This document shows positions 49,130-57,841 of a stretch of 64,000 nucleotides of DNA, in pieces. This DNA is from Adlercreutzia sp910585575 (lineage in GTDB: Bacteria; Actinomycetota; Coriobacteriia; Coriobacteriales; Eggerthellaceae). The notes beneath the pieces are model-generated. The model ran no database searches, had not been told where the DNA came from, and saw only the letters and a program-made list of their open reading frames with translations. The stretch lies in NCBI RefSeq assembly GCF_951801035.1, contig NZ_CATOKT010000007.1. One strand, 5' to 3'. A program made the translations under genes and the position numbers. Each line of letters starts with the position of its first letter. Position 1 is the stretch's first letter.

Positions 49130-49861
49130 ATGGCAACCTTTTCCCAGGACTTCAAGGACCTTGCCTTCGAGGACATCCATGTCTCGGCGGCAGAGCGTCA
49201 AGCGGCAGGCTGGCGCTACGTGCAAATTCTGGCAGTGAACACCGAGAACGGCGTTGACCTGGTCTATTCCTACATGCTCGATGGCGTGCTCGACAATCTG
49301 GTGGTGCGCGGCGTGACGGTCGAGCAGGTGGTGCCCTCCATCACCGACGTGTACCTCGAGGCCTTCGTCTGCGAGAACGAGATCCACGATCTTTACGGGC
49401 TCAACATTGCCGGCATTGCCATCGACTTCGGCGGCAACTTCTACCAGTTGGCCGAGAAAGCTCCCATGACGGTCATCTCGCCGGCGCAGCTGGCTGCCCG
49501 CGAGAAGGCGAAGAAGGTGGCCGCGGCCAAGGCTGCCAAGGAGGCGGCGGCTCAGAAGGCTGCCGAGGCCCCGGCGGCGGCCCCCGTCATCGACGAGGCT
49601 GCCATTCAGGCCAAGATTGCCGGTCTCGACCCGGAGAAGGCCGCCAAGGTGCGCGCTGCTATGGAGGCGAAGATGAAGAAGGCCGCTGCTGAGGCAGCTC
49701 CGGCTCCGGCCCCCGCGGCCCCCGTCATCGACGAGGCCGCTATCGAAGCCAAGATTGCGGGCCTCGACCCGGAGAAGGCCGCCAAGGTGCGCGCTGCTAT
49801 GGAAGCAAAGATGAAAAAGGCTGCAGAAGCGGCTGCGAACGCAGAAGGGGAAGGTGAGTAG
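49130..49861 (+). CDS. echD: Ech hydrogenase subunit D (NuoC-like) with a duplicated Ala/Lys-rich tail
   Basis: Residues 1-118 are the NuoC/EchD domain (ITDVYLEAFVCENEIHDLYG, GIAIDFGGNFYQLAEKAP). The protein then continues to 243 residues, about twice the usual EchD size, with a charged low-complexity tail. The tail holds two copies of a 36-residue unit (151-186 and 197-232) that differ at one residue, each with VIDEAAI, AKIAGLDPEKAAKV and RAAMEAKMKKAA, linked by an Ala/Pro hinge. The units are predicted amphipathic helices. ATG 49130 is 2 bp after echC. The tail's function is unknown; a flexible tether or docking element are possible. Confidence 0.88.
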   Translation: MATFSQDFKDLAFEDIHVSAAERQAAGWRYVQILAVNTENGVDLVYSYMLDGVLDNLVVRGVTVEQVVPSITDVYLEAFVCENEIHDLYGLNIAGIAIDFGGNFYQLAEKAPMTVISPAQLAAREKAKKVAAAKAAKEAAAQKAAEAPAAAPVIDEAAIQAKIAGLDPEKAAKVRAAMEAKMKKAAAEAAPAPAPAAPVIDEAAIEAKIAGLDPEKAAKVRAAMEAKMKKAAEAAANAEGEGE

Positions 49862-49863
49862 GC

Positions 49864-50952
49864 ATGAGCAAGGCGACAATCATTCCCTTCGGCCCCCAGC
49901 ATCCGGTGCTCCCGGAGCCTTTGCACCTCGACTTGGTGGTGCAGGACGAGACGGTGGTCGATTGCATTCCCCAGATCGGCTTCGTCCATCGCGGCCTTGA
50001 GAAGCTGGTGGAAACGCGCGATTACAACCAGTTCATCTACATTGCCGAGCGCATCTGCGGCATCTGCGCCATGGGCCACTCCCTGGGCTATGCGGAAACC
50101 GTCGAGGAGCTTATGGGCGTCGAGGTGCCCAAGCGCGCCGAGTACCTGCGCGTCATTTGGCACGAGCTGTCCCGTATTCACTCGCATCTGCTGTGGCTCG
50201 GCTTGGCGGCCGATGCCTTCGGTTTCGAGTCCATGTTCATGCACTGCTGGCGCCTGCGCGAGCGCGTGCTCGACATCTTCGAGAAGACCACCGGCGGCCG
50301 CGTCATCCTTTCCGTGGTGAAGGTAGGCGGCGTGGTGCGCGACATCGATGATGCCATGATGCGTGAGATCTGCTCGGTGCTCGAGGGCATTCGCGGCGAG
50401 TACACCACCATCATGAACACCCTGCTCACCGACACGTCGGTGAAGAACCGCACCGTGGGCGTGGGCTATCTGTCCCAGGCCGACGCCGTGGAGCTTTCCA
50501 TGGTCGGCCCCTTCGCTCGCGCTTCCAACGTGGCCTACGACGTGCGCATGTTCGGTCGCGGCGCCTACGGCGATCTGTCCGACTTCAAGGTGATCACCGA
50601 TAACGGCGGCGACTGCTTCGCCCGCGTGAAGGTGCGTTGCCTGGAAGTGCTTCAGTCCATCGACATCATCGAGGAGCTGGCGGCCAAGATGCCCGCTGGC
50701 GACATCGCTGTGGACGTGAAGGGCTCGCCGGCCGACGGCGCCCAGGCCTCCAACGTGCTCGAACAGCCCCGCGGCGAGTGCTACTACTATGCGCGCGGCA
50801 ACGGCACGAAGAACCTGGAGCGCATGCGCATGCGCACGCCCACCTCGCAGAACCTTGCGGGTATGACCGTGGCCCTGAAGGGCTGCGATCTGGCGGACGT
50901 GAACATGATCATTCTCACCATCGACCCCTGCATCAGCTGCACGGAAAGGTAG
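49864..50952 (+). CDS. echE: Ech hydrogenase large subunit E ([NiFe] catalytic site)
   Basis: The catalytic subunit, 362 residues, related to NuoD and group 4 [NiFe]-hydrogenases. Both Ni-ligand cysteine pairs are intact: ERICGICAMGHS (about residues 63-74) and DPCISCTER at the very C-terminus (354-362). This distinguishes it from complex I NuoD, which lacks them. There is no His-ended cleavable extension, so maturation by an endopeptidase may not be needed. No hyp maturation genes are in the window. Confidence 0.93.
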   Translation: MSKATIIPFGPQHPVLPEPLHLDLVVQDETVVDCIPQIGFVHRGLEKLVETRDYNQFIYIAERICGICAMGHSLGYAETVEELMGVEVPKRAEYLRVIWHELSRIHSHLLWLGLAADAFGFESMFMHCWRLRERVLDIFEKTTGGRVILSVVKVGGVVRDIDDAMMREICSVLEGIRGEYTTIMNTLLTDTSVKNRTVGVGYLSQADAVELSMVGPFARASNVAYDVRMFGRGAYGDLSDFKVITDNGGDCFARVKVRCLEVLQSIDIIEELAAKMPAGDIAVDVKGSPADGAQASNVLEQPRGECYYYARGNGTKNLERMRMRTPTSQNLAGMTVALKGCDLADVNMIILTIDPCISCTER

Positions 50953-50958
50953 GCCGAC

Positions 50959-51336
50959 ATGGGTAGTTTCAAACTCGGAGGCATGACCTTCGGCTCGCTG
51001 TTCAAAAAGCCCGAGACCATCCTGTACCCCTTCGAGCAGAAGCCGGCGCCGGCGGGCCTCAAGGGCCACGTGGCCAACGATGCCGCCCGCTGCATTCTGT
51101 GCGGCATCTGCCAGAAGTGCTGTCCCGCTGATGCCATTGTGGTGGAGAAGAAGGAGCGCACCTGGTCCATCGATCCGTTCCGCTGCGTACAGTGCGGTTC
51201 CTGCGTGCGCCAGTGCCCGAAGCACTGCCTGATCATGGAGCCCACCTACACGGCCGTGGCCACGGCGCAGTCCTGCACGGTGGTAACGGTGCCCGATCCG
51301 AAAAAGGAGACGGCCGCCGCTGAAGCCACGGCTTAA
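50959..51336 (+). CDS. echF: Ech hydrogenase subunit F (2[4Fe-4S] ferredoxin-like)
   Basis: A 125-residue electron-transfer subunit related to NuoI. Two cluster motifs are intact: CILCGICQKCCP (about residues 45-56) and CVQCGSCVRQCP (about 75-86). It accepts electrons from reduced ferredoxin and passes them to EchC/EchE. The C-terminal ~30 residues are Thr/Ala-rich. Last gene of the operon; a terminator follows at 51437. Confidence 0.92.
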   Translation: MGSFKLGGMTFGSLFKKPETILYPFEQKPAPAGLKGHVANDAARCILCGICQKCCPADAIVVEKKERTWSIDPFRCVQCGSCVRQCPKHCLIMEPTYTAVATAQSCTVVTVPDPKKETAAAEATA

Positions 51337-51436
51337 GCGGCCTTGTGACCAAATTGTAATCTACGGAGTGTCAGGAACTCCGGAGTGACCATGGGGAAGC
51401 AGCGCGCTTCTGATAAAATCGAACAGTGACATGACC

Positions 51437-51467
51437 GTCCGGGCTCCCTACGGAGTCCGGACTTTTT
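51437..51467 (+). terminator. Terminator of the ech operon
   Basis: 11-bp stem (51437-51447 with 51452-51462, one G-T pair), 4-base loop, five T residues. Confidence 0.85.
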
Positions 51468-51488
51468 GAGAGACAGAAAGGCAGGGGC

Positions 51489-52154
51489 ATGCCCGACCCA
51501 CAGACCACCCCTCAGGCCCCCGAAGAGGTCACTTCGAAAATCTTCACGCTGGCCAATGTGGTCTCCTTTGTTCGTCTGTGCATGGTGCCCGTGTATCTGG
51601 TTCTTCTTCTCAACGGCTACAACCTGGCAGCCACGCTCGTGTTTGCCGCGTCGGCTTTCACCGATTTCCTCGACGGGCAGATTGCCCGACGCACCCATAC
51701 GGTATCGCGCCTGGGACAAATCCTCGACCCAGCCGTCGATCGCATCCTCATGATCACGGGTGTTTTGGGCGTCTTTTTAGTGGGGCGCATCCCGCTGTGG
51801 GTCATTATCGTCGTGGTAGTGCGCGACGCCTATTTGCTGGTGGGCGGCGGTTGGTTGCTGTCCCGCTTCCATATCCGCGTTCCGGTGATCTATCCCGGGA
51901 AGTTCGCCACCACGTTTTTGTTCGTTGGCTTTTCGGGGCTGCTGTTGAACTGGCCGCTTATTCCCGGTTTAGGCTGGTGCGATTTCTCCTGGTTGCCCGG
52001 GTTCAACGGCGCACCGGTTTCCTGGGGTATTTGGTTCATCTATGCCGGTCTTATTTTGTCGCTGGGCGTTACGGTCTACTATTCAGTTGCCGCGGCCAAA
52101 GCGCTGGGCCGTGTGCTGAGGGAAAAGGGCAAGCCCGCTGATGGCGTCGTCTGA
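51489..52154 (+). CDS. CDP-alcohol phosphatidyltransferase (PgsA-like)
   Basis: A 221-residue membrane enzyme transferring a phosphatidyl group from CDP-diacylglycerol to an alcohol. The signature DGQIARR ... GQILDPAVDR (residues ~62-84, D-G-x2-A-R-x8-G-x3-D-x3-D) is complete, with about five helices around it. Phosphatidylglycerophosphate synthase or cardiolipin synthase are the likeliest activities. RBS GAAAGG. It overlaps the next gene by 14 bp. Confidence 0.85.
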   Translation: MPDPQTTPQAPEEVTSKIFTLANVVSFVRLCMVPVYLVLLLNGYNLAATLVFAASAFTDFLDGQIARRTHTVSRLGQILDPAVDRILMITGVLGVFLVGRIPLWVIIVVVVRDAYLLVGGGWLLSRFHIRVPVIYPGKFATTFLFVGFSGLLLNWPLIPGLGWCDFSWLPGFNGAPVSWGIWFIYAGLILSLGVTVYYSVAAAKALGRVLREKGKPADGVV

Positions 52155-54561
52155 TCGTTCCGCGGCCCCCGGTCGCGATCCGCGAAAAAAACCGACACGT
52201 CCCGCCGCCTCTCGTAAAGAGAGAGCGGCTTCGTCGTCTTCGGGTCGCCCGGCTCGTCCTCGTCGAGGCGAGGAAGCCTCTGGTCGCCGGTCGCGATCTG
52301 CGTCGTCGGCCTCTCGGTCGGTCTCGAGTACGCGGGGCGCCTCGTCATCGAAAAAGCAGCACCCGTCAGCGCCTTCTTCCGCTTCGGTGCGCCGGGGCCG
52401 TCCCGTGGGCTCAACCGCGGCGCGGCCTTCCTCGCGGGGTGCGGGCGCCAAGCTCGGGCGCCCCTCTTCCGCCGCGCCATCGCGGGGTGCCGGCCAGCGC
52501 GCCTCCGGACGCGCCTCGGCCGCTCCGGCGAAGCGCACGACCGGCGGCCGCCCCTCGGGAGCTGCCCCTCTGCGCCCCTCAAGCGGCTCCCGCCGGCCTG
52601 GCGCCTCTCAGGCGGGAAAGCGGACGGCATCGTCTCCGACCCCTGCCTGGCGGCGCGGCATCGTCGTGGTGGTGGCGCTCCTGCTGGTGGCGGTAGTGGC
52701 CGGCGGTATCGACGGCCTGCTTCACGGCAGTCGTATTTACCAGGGGGTTTCCATTGGAAGCGTCGACGTTTCCGGCATGACCCAGGAAGAGGCGCGCGAG
52801 GCGGTGGATGCTGCCTACGGCCCTCGGGTGGCTGCGGGGCGCGGCTATATCTTCGCCAGTGCTGAAGCCGAGCAATCGGTGGATGTGGCGAGCGAGCTGG
52901 CCGAAGAAGAAGCCACGGCCGAGCAGGTGTCGGTGGAAGAGGCTCGCAAGAACAAGCAGCTGTGGGTGGCCGAGGCGGGCACCTTGGGCGCGCGCGTTCC
53001 CGTTAACGCCCTCGTTGAAGAGGCGTTCGCCATCGGGCGCGACGGGGGAGTCCTCGAGCGCATCGAGGCTGGTGCCGCCGGCCGCGCCATTGCCGTGCGC
53101 CTTGAATTCGACGAGGAGGCCGTCGAAGCGCTGGCCTCGAGTATCGACGAGGTCATCGGCGAGCCCCGCAAGGATTGGGGCATAGCCATCGACGACGGCG
53201 CGGTAACAGTGACGGAGGGCCATGACGGCACCATCGTTGATCCTGCGGAGCTGCAAGATCGCCTCCAAGAAGGTTTCCTCAGCGAGCAGAGCAGTGACTT
53301 CTCCTTTGTGGCCGAGGCCTACTACGCCCCCTTGCGCATCGATGAGGCGGCGGCCCGTCAGACCGCGGATTTCGTGCAAGCAGTCATCGATCGCGGCATT
53401 GCCTTCGCCTTCGAGGACAATCAGTGGGACATCGTCGGAGCCGATCTGGGCTCGTGGGTGACGACGAAGGTGACGGGAGAGGAAGGCTCCTGGCGTCTTG
53501 CGCCCGTCATTGACGAGGCTGTGGCGCGCGCCGATCTACTTGCGCTTATTCGAGGGGCGGGTTTTACTTCGGGCGCCACCGTTTCCTTCCAAAACGAAGG
53601 GGGAGAAGTGTGGGTGCTCACGGCTCCCGGCTCGCGTTACCCTCAGCTGGCCACGGCGCTGCAGGAGGCCAACGAGGAGCTTTTTGGTGCCTATGACGCG
53701 ACGGGGTCGACGGAGCTTGCCTCGGCGGACAAGTCCACCGTGCGCATCGGCTGGGACGCCGCTCCCGAGCGGAGCACCTTCGATGAGGCGCTCGATTTAG
53801 GCCTTATCAGCGAGATATCTTCCTATACGACGGAGTATACCGACAGCCCCGCTACCGCGAATCGCCGTCACAACATCCATTTGGCAGCTGACCTGCTCAA
53901 CGACTCCATTGCTCCGGCCAATGGGGGAACGTGGTCGTTCAACGATACCGTGGGCGAGGCTTCCGAGGACTCGGGCTTCCAGGCCGCCCATGCCATCATC
54001 AACGGCGAGTACGATGACGCCATCGGCGGCGGTATCTGTCAGGTGGCTACGACGGTGTTCAACGCTGTCTACGAAGCGGGCTTTCCCGTAACCGAGCGGC
54101 GCAACCATTCCCTCTACATTTCCAGCTATCCCACGGGACGCGATGCGGCCATCGCCTATCCTGATCTTGATCTCACGTGGGAAAATGACAGTTCTTCCGA
54201 TGTTTTGATGCGGGCGCGCTACACCGACAGCACCCTAACCGTTACACTATATGGCATCGATCCAGGCTATGTGGTTTCCACGAAGACGGGCGACTGGGCC
54301 GAAGGCGAGGCCTATAAAACGAAGTACCAGGTCGATGAGAACGAGCCCGAGGGCACGCGCTATGTGAAAACGACGGGCGCCGATGGTCGAAGTGTCACGG
54401 TGCATCGCATCGTACGCGATAGAAGTGGGAATGTGCGGCACGAAGAGGACTTCACGTCCAATTACGCGCCAATCGACGAGGTGATCGTGGTGGGACCGAA
54501 CACCCCGACGGAAAGCGAACAGGAAAAGGAGGACGACGGTGTACTTCCAACCGGAGATTGA
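52141..54561 (+). CDS. VanW family protein with a long basic low-complexity N-terminus
   Basis: 806 residues. Residues 1-170 are extreme Ser/Arg/Ala/Pro-rich, basic and predicted disordered, presumably cytoplasmic. A membrane helix follows (about 172-192, RRGIVVVVALLLVAVVAGGI). Outside lie peptidoglycan-binding-type YoaR domains (about 215-300 and 395-470) and a VanW domain (about 573-715; NGGTWSFNDTVGEASEDSGF, GGGICQVATTVFNAV, RRNHSLYISSYP). VanW proteins are linked to cell-wall metabolism, though their enzymology is unresolved. The acidic C-terminal end overlaps the paaK start by 23 bp, which is odd for functionally unrelated genes. Confidence 0.87.
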   Translation: MASSDRSAAPGRDPRKKPTRPAASRKERAASSSSGRPARPRRGEEASGRRSRSASSASRSVSSTRGASSSKKQHPSAPSSASVRRGRPVGSTAARPSSRGAGAKLGRPSSAAPSRGAGQRASGRASAAPAKRTTGGRPSGAAPLRPSSGSRRPGASQAGKRTASSPTPAWRRGIVVVVALLLVAVVAGGIDGLLHGSRIYQGVSIGSVDVSGMTQEEAREAVDAAYGPRVAAGRGYIFASAEAEQSVDVASELAEEEATAEQVSVEEARKNKQLWVAEAGTLGARVPVNALVEEAFAIGRDGGVLERIEAGAAGRAIAVRLEFDEEAVEALASSIDEVIGEPRKDWGIAIDDGAVTVTEGHDGTIVDPAELQDRLQEGFLSEQSSDFSFVAEAYYAPLRIDEAAARQTADFVQAVIDRGIAFAFEDNQWDIVGADLGSWVTTKVTGEEGSWRLAPVIDEAVARADLLALIRGAGFTSGATVSFQNEGGEVWVLTAPGSRYPQLATALQEANEELFGAYDATGSTELASADKSTVRIGWDAAPERSTFDEALDLGLISEISSYTTEYTDSPATANRRHNIHLAADLLNDSIAPANGGTWSFNDTVGEASEDSGFQAAHAIINGEYDDAIGGGICQVATTVFNAVYEAGFPVTERRNHSLYISSYPTGRDAAIAYPDLDLTWENDSSSDVLMRARYTDSTLTVTLYGIDPGYVVSTKTGDWAEGEAYKTKYQVDENEPEGTRYVKTTGADGRSVTVHRIVRDRSGNVRHEEDFTSNYAPIDEVIVVGPNTPTESEQEKEDDGVLPTGD

Positions 54562-55846
54562 GACCATGCCGCGCGAGGAGCTGCGTGAACTGCAGGTGGA
54601 GCGCCTGCGCGAATCGCTGCGCAACGCCTATGAGAACGTGGAACTGTATCGCCAGCGCTTCGATGAAGCCGGTGTTACTCCCGATGATCTGCAATCGCTG
54701 GAGGACTTGCAGAAGTTCCCCTTTGTGGTGAAGCAGGACATGCGCGATGCCTATCCTTTCGGGATGTTCGCCCGCGAGAACGCCGACGTGGCCCGCATCC
54801 ATGCCTCCTCGGGCACGACGGGTCAGGCTACCGTGGTGGGCCACACCGCCGCCGACCTTAAGAACTGGGGCGACTGCTTCGCCCGCGGTATTGCCATGGT
54901 GGGCGGCACGAAGGACTCCACCATCCAGGTGTCCTACGGCTACGGCCTGTTCACGGGCGGCTTGGGCGCTCATGCCGGCGGCGAAGCCATGGGCTGCACC
55001 GTCATCCCCACCTCTTCGGGCAACACGAAGCGCCAGATTCAGATGATGAAGGACTGCCATACCGACATCCTCTGCTGCACGCCGTCCTACGCTCTGCTCA
55101 TTGCCGACACGGCCATCGAGATGGGCTACGACCCCGCTACCGAGTTCCAAATTTCCGGCGGTATCTTCGGCGCCGAGCCCTGCTCCGAGAATATGCGCCA
55201 GGAAATTGCCGACAAGCTGGGCCTCCAGTACTGCGATGTCTACGGTCTCTCCGAGATCATGGGTCCGGGCGTGGCCATGGAGTGCAAGGAGCGCGGCGGT
55301 CTGCACATTGCCGAGGACCAGTTCTTCTGCGAGATCATCGATCCCGAAACCCTCGAGGTGCTGCCGGATGGCGAGGTGGGCGAGCTGGTCATCACCACGC
55401 TTACCCGCGAGTGCTCGCCCATGATCCGCTATCGCACCCGCGACGTTACCACTATCATTGACGAGCCCTGCGCTTGCGGGCGCACCCATCGCAAAATCGG
55501 GCGTCTGCTGGGCCGTACCGACGACATGCTCATCATCCGCGGCGTGAACGTGTTCCCGTCCCAGATCGAGCAGGTCATCACCGAGTTCCCCGAGATCGCC
55601 ACCCAGTACCAGATCATCCTTACCACGCGCGGCCCGCTCGATCACGTCGAGCTGCAGGTGGAAACCGAGCCCGATTTCCCCATCGACGAGGTGCGCAAGC
55701 TCGAGGATCTGCGCAGCCGTCTGGGCGCTGCGCTCAAGAGCAACCTGCAGGTGGCCGTGGACATCAAGTTCGTGGAACCCAAGACCATCGCCCGTTCCGA
55801 GGGCAAGGCGAAGCGCGTTATCGACCTGAGAGGGGAGACCAACTAA
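54539..55846 (+). CDS. paaK: Phenylacetate-CoA ligase family protein (first copy)
   Basis: An adenylate-forming enzyme of 435 residues joining an arylacetate to CoA (or, run backwards, conserving energy from aryl-acetyl-CoA). Motifs: HASSGTTGQATVVGHT (P-loop, about residues 88-103), YGYGLFTGGLGAH, DVYGLSEIMGPGVAMEC (about 237-253), MIRYRTRDVT and GRTDDMLIIRGVNVFPSQIE (about 323-342). GTG 54539 has AAGGAGG upstream. The next gene, encoding an ACT-domain protein, starts within its stop codon. A second copy lies at 61113. Confidence 0.92.
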   Translation: MYFQPEIETMPREELRELQVERLRESLRNAYENVELYRQRFDEAGVTPDDLQSLEDLQKFPFVVKQDMRDAYPFGMFARENADVARIHASSGTTGQATVVGHTAADLKNWGDCFARGIAMVGGTKDSTIQVSYGYGLFTGGLGAHAGGEAMGCTVIPTSSGNTKRQIQMMKDCHTDILCCTPSYALLIADTAIEMGYDPATEFQISGGIFGAEPCSENMRQEIADKLGLQYCDVYGLSEIMGPGVAMECKERGGLHIAEDQFFCEIIDPETLEVLPDGEVGELVITTLTRECSPMIRYRTRDVTTIIDEPCACGRTHRKIGRLLGRTDDMLIIRGVNVFPSQIEQVITEFPEIATQYQIILTTRGPLDHVELQVETEPDFPIDEVRKLEDLRSRLGAALKSNLQVAVDIKFVEPKTIARSEGKAKRVIDLRGETN

Positions 55847-56277
55847 TGATTTCTCAGCTGACGGTTTTTCTCACCAACGAGAAGGGGCGCCTGGCCGCGG
55901 CCACGCGCACCCTGGCCAATGCCGATATCAACATGAAGGCCCTGTTCATTGCCGACACGGCCGACTTCGGCATCCTGCGCATCTTCTGCGACACCCCCGA
56001 GCGCGCAGCGGCGGAACTGTGCGAGGCGGGCTTCCGTGCCACGCTGACGCCGGTTATCGCCGTGTCGGTGGCTGACAAGCCCGGCACGCTGGCCGACTTG
56101 CTCGGCTTCTGCGAGGGCGCCTCCATGAACGTCGAGTATGGTTACTGCTTCTGCACGGCCGACGGCCGCGCCATTGACGTGCTGAAGATTGGCGGCGACG
56201 AGGCCGAGGCGGTGCTTGCCGAAGCCGGTTTCACGATTCTTGCTCCGGAAGACGTCTATGCAGTCGATGCACAATAA
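55846..56277 (+). CDS. Tandem ACT-domain protein (first copy)
   Basis: 143 residues made of two ACT domains (about 1-68 and 69-140; TVFLTNEKGRLAAATRTLAN and VSVADKPGTLADLLGF mark their starts). ACT domains bind amino acids; stand-alone tandem ACT proteins next to paaK/iorAB probably sense aromatic amino acids or modulate the ligase. Start ATG 55846 overlaps the paaK stop (TAATG). The dacA start lies inside its last 20 bases. Confidence 0.88.
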   Translation: MISQLTVFLTNEKGRLAAATRTLANADINMKALFIADTADFGILRIFCDTPERAAAELCEAGFRATLTPVIAVSVADKPGTLADLLGFCEGASMNVEYGYCFCTADGRAIDVLKIGGDEAEAVLAEAGFTILAPEDVYAVDAQ

Positions 56278-57826
56278 CGTTTCGCTTCCCGTTGGTTCTG
56301 CCTGCGAGCGCACCGGTCTGAGGACCCGGGCGCTCGCCTGTTTCTGGGCGCTCCTGTGCGCCCTGGCGCTTGCGGTTTCCCTGGCGCCCGCGGCTTGGGC
56401 CGAAGTGCGCAGCACCGACGAGCTGCTCGGGCAGACCGTTGAACAGCGGGGTCTTCCGGCGGTGGCCTGTCCGAATGTCACAGCCCAGTACGCGCTGTTG
56501 ATGGACGACAAGGGCACCGTGTACTTCTCGCGTGAGGCGAACGAGCGCACCCATATTGCCTCCATCACGAAGGTGATGACCGCTATCGTGGCGCTCGAGA
56601 ACGCCTCGCTGGAAGATACGGTGACGGTCACGGCCGAGGCCGCCCAGGTGGGCGAGTCCACGGCGAGTCTTGCCGCCGGCGATACCCTTACCATGAAAGC
56701 GGCGCTAACGGGCCTTATGGTATCATCGGGCAACGATGCCGCCATCGCCATTGCCGACACGGTGGGGGCCGCGCTGAAAACCTCCGACGACCAGTCGAAC
56801 AACGAGGCTTTTGTGGCGGCTATGAACGCCAAAGCTGCCGAGCTGGGCATGAACGACACGCTTTTCGCCAATCCCCATGGTCTCGACATCGGCAACTACG
56901 ACAACGAGATGTACAGCACGGCCCATGATGTGGCGCTTATGTGCCAGCATGCCATGGAGAACGAGACCTTCCGTGACATCGTGGCCCAGGAAAAGGCGCA
57001 GATTACCGTCAAACGGGGCAAAGAGGCCCTGGTCATCAACTTGACATCCACTGACTTGCTGCTTGGCCGCTATGAGGGAGCGTGCGGCATCAAGACGGGC
57101 TATACCGAGCAGGCGGGGCAGTCCTTCGCGGGCGCCTGCCAGCGGGACGGCTCCTATCTCTACGCCATCGTTTTGGGAGCTCCCTCGGAAAACGGCCGTT
57201 TTGAAGATGCCGAGGCGCTGTTCAGCTGGGTGTACGACAATCAGATCGATTACCCGTTGGCCCATACGAGTCAAACGACGACCATGACCGTTGATGGCAC
57301 CGCAACCGAGGTGCCGCTTATCGCTGAGGTGCCTTTCACCGCATGGCCCGACAAGCGCGTGAAAGCCACTTTTGCCGATCCGGCGGCATCTGTGGAGGTC
57401 TTCGCCCCTGAGGGTAATGTGAGCCAGGAGTTCACTTACCGGGAGCTCAACGGCTCGGTGAGCGTCGGCGACGTGGTGGGTACGGTAAACTTCTACCAGA
57501 ACAACCAGGTCATTGCCTCGCAAGAATTGGTGGCCACCGAAGACGCCGCCGCCCCTGACTTTCTCGAGGGCTTGGGCATCTGGTGGGATCGTCTCTGGCA
57601 GGGCTTGGGTGGCACCGCCGAAGTAGCCGATCCGCTTGTGTACAACGAGACGCCGCTCATCTACAGTAAATCGACGACAGCTCCCTCGGCGGCCGAGGCG
57701 CTTGCAGCCGGCGACGATCAGGCGGATGCAGGCAATGACGCCACCGAGGACGACGCCGAAAACACAGCGAATGAAGCCGATCAGTCCGACAATCAAGCGC
57801 CTGCCGATGCGGGCGAGAGCAACTAA
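56258..57826 (+). CDS. dacA: D-alanyl-D-alanine carboxypeptidase (DacA/PBP5 family)
   Basis: 522-residue exported peptidase trimming the terminal D-Ala of peptidoglycan stem peptides. A long signal peptide ends near SLAPAAWA (~residue 48). The S11 catalytic motifs are ASITKVM (about 101-107), SSGND (about 155-159) and KTGYTEQ (about 278-284). Residues ~350-430 form the beta-rich domain of PBP5, and the C-terminus is Asp/Glu/Ala-rich rather than an amphipathic anchor. ATG 56258 has CGGAAGA upstream; the signal is an unusual neighbour for aryl-CoA genes, but overlaps suggest one transcript. Confidence 0.9.
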   Translation: MQSMHNNVSLPVGSACERTGLRTRALACFWALLCALALAVSLAPAAWAEVRSTDELLGQTVEQRGLPAVACPNVTAQYALLMDDKGTVYFSREANERTHIASITKVMTAIVALENASLEDTVTVTAEAAQVGESTASLAAGDTLTMKAALTGLMVSSGNDAAIAIADTVGAALKTSDDQSNNEAFVAAMNAKAAELGMNDTLFANPHGLDIGNYDNEMYSTAHDVALMCQHAMENETFRDIVAQEKAQITVKRGKEALVINLTSTDLLLGRYEGACGIKTGYTEQAGQSFAGACQRDGSYLYAIVLGAPSENGRFEDAEALFSWVYDNQIDYPLAHTSQTTTMTVDGTATEVPLIAEVPFTAWPDKRVKATFADPAASVEVFAPEGNVSQEFTYRELNGSVSVGDVVGTVNFYQNNQVIASQELVATEDAAAPDFLEGLGIWWDRLWQGLGGTAEVADPLVYNETPLIYSKSTTAPSAAEALAAGDDQADAGNDATEDDAENTANEADQSDNQAPADAGESN

Positions 57827-57841
57827 GAGAAGGAGAGAGCC

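Noticed and set aside
45851..51336. Complex I (nuo) fragment
   Set aside because: EchE keeps both Ni-binding CxxC pairs, there is no NuoEFG or NuoJKN set, and the order fits ech.
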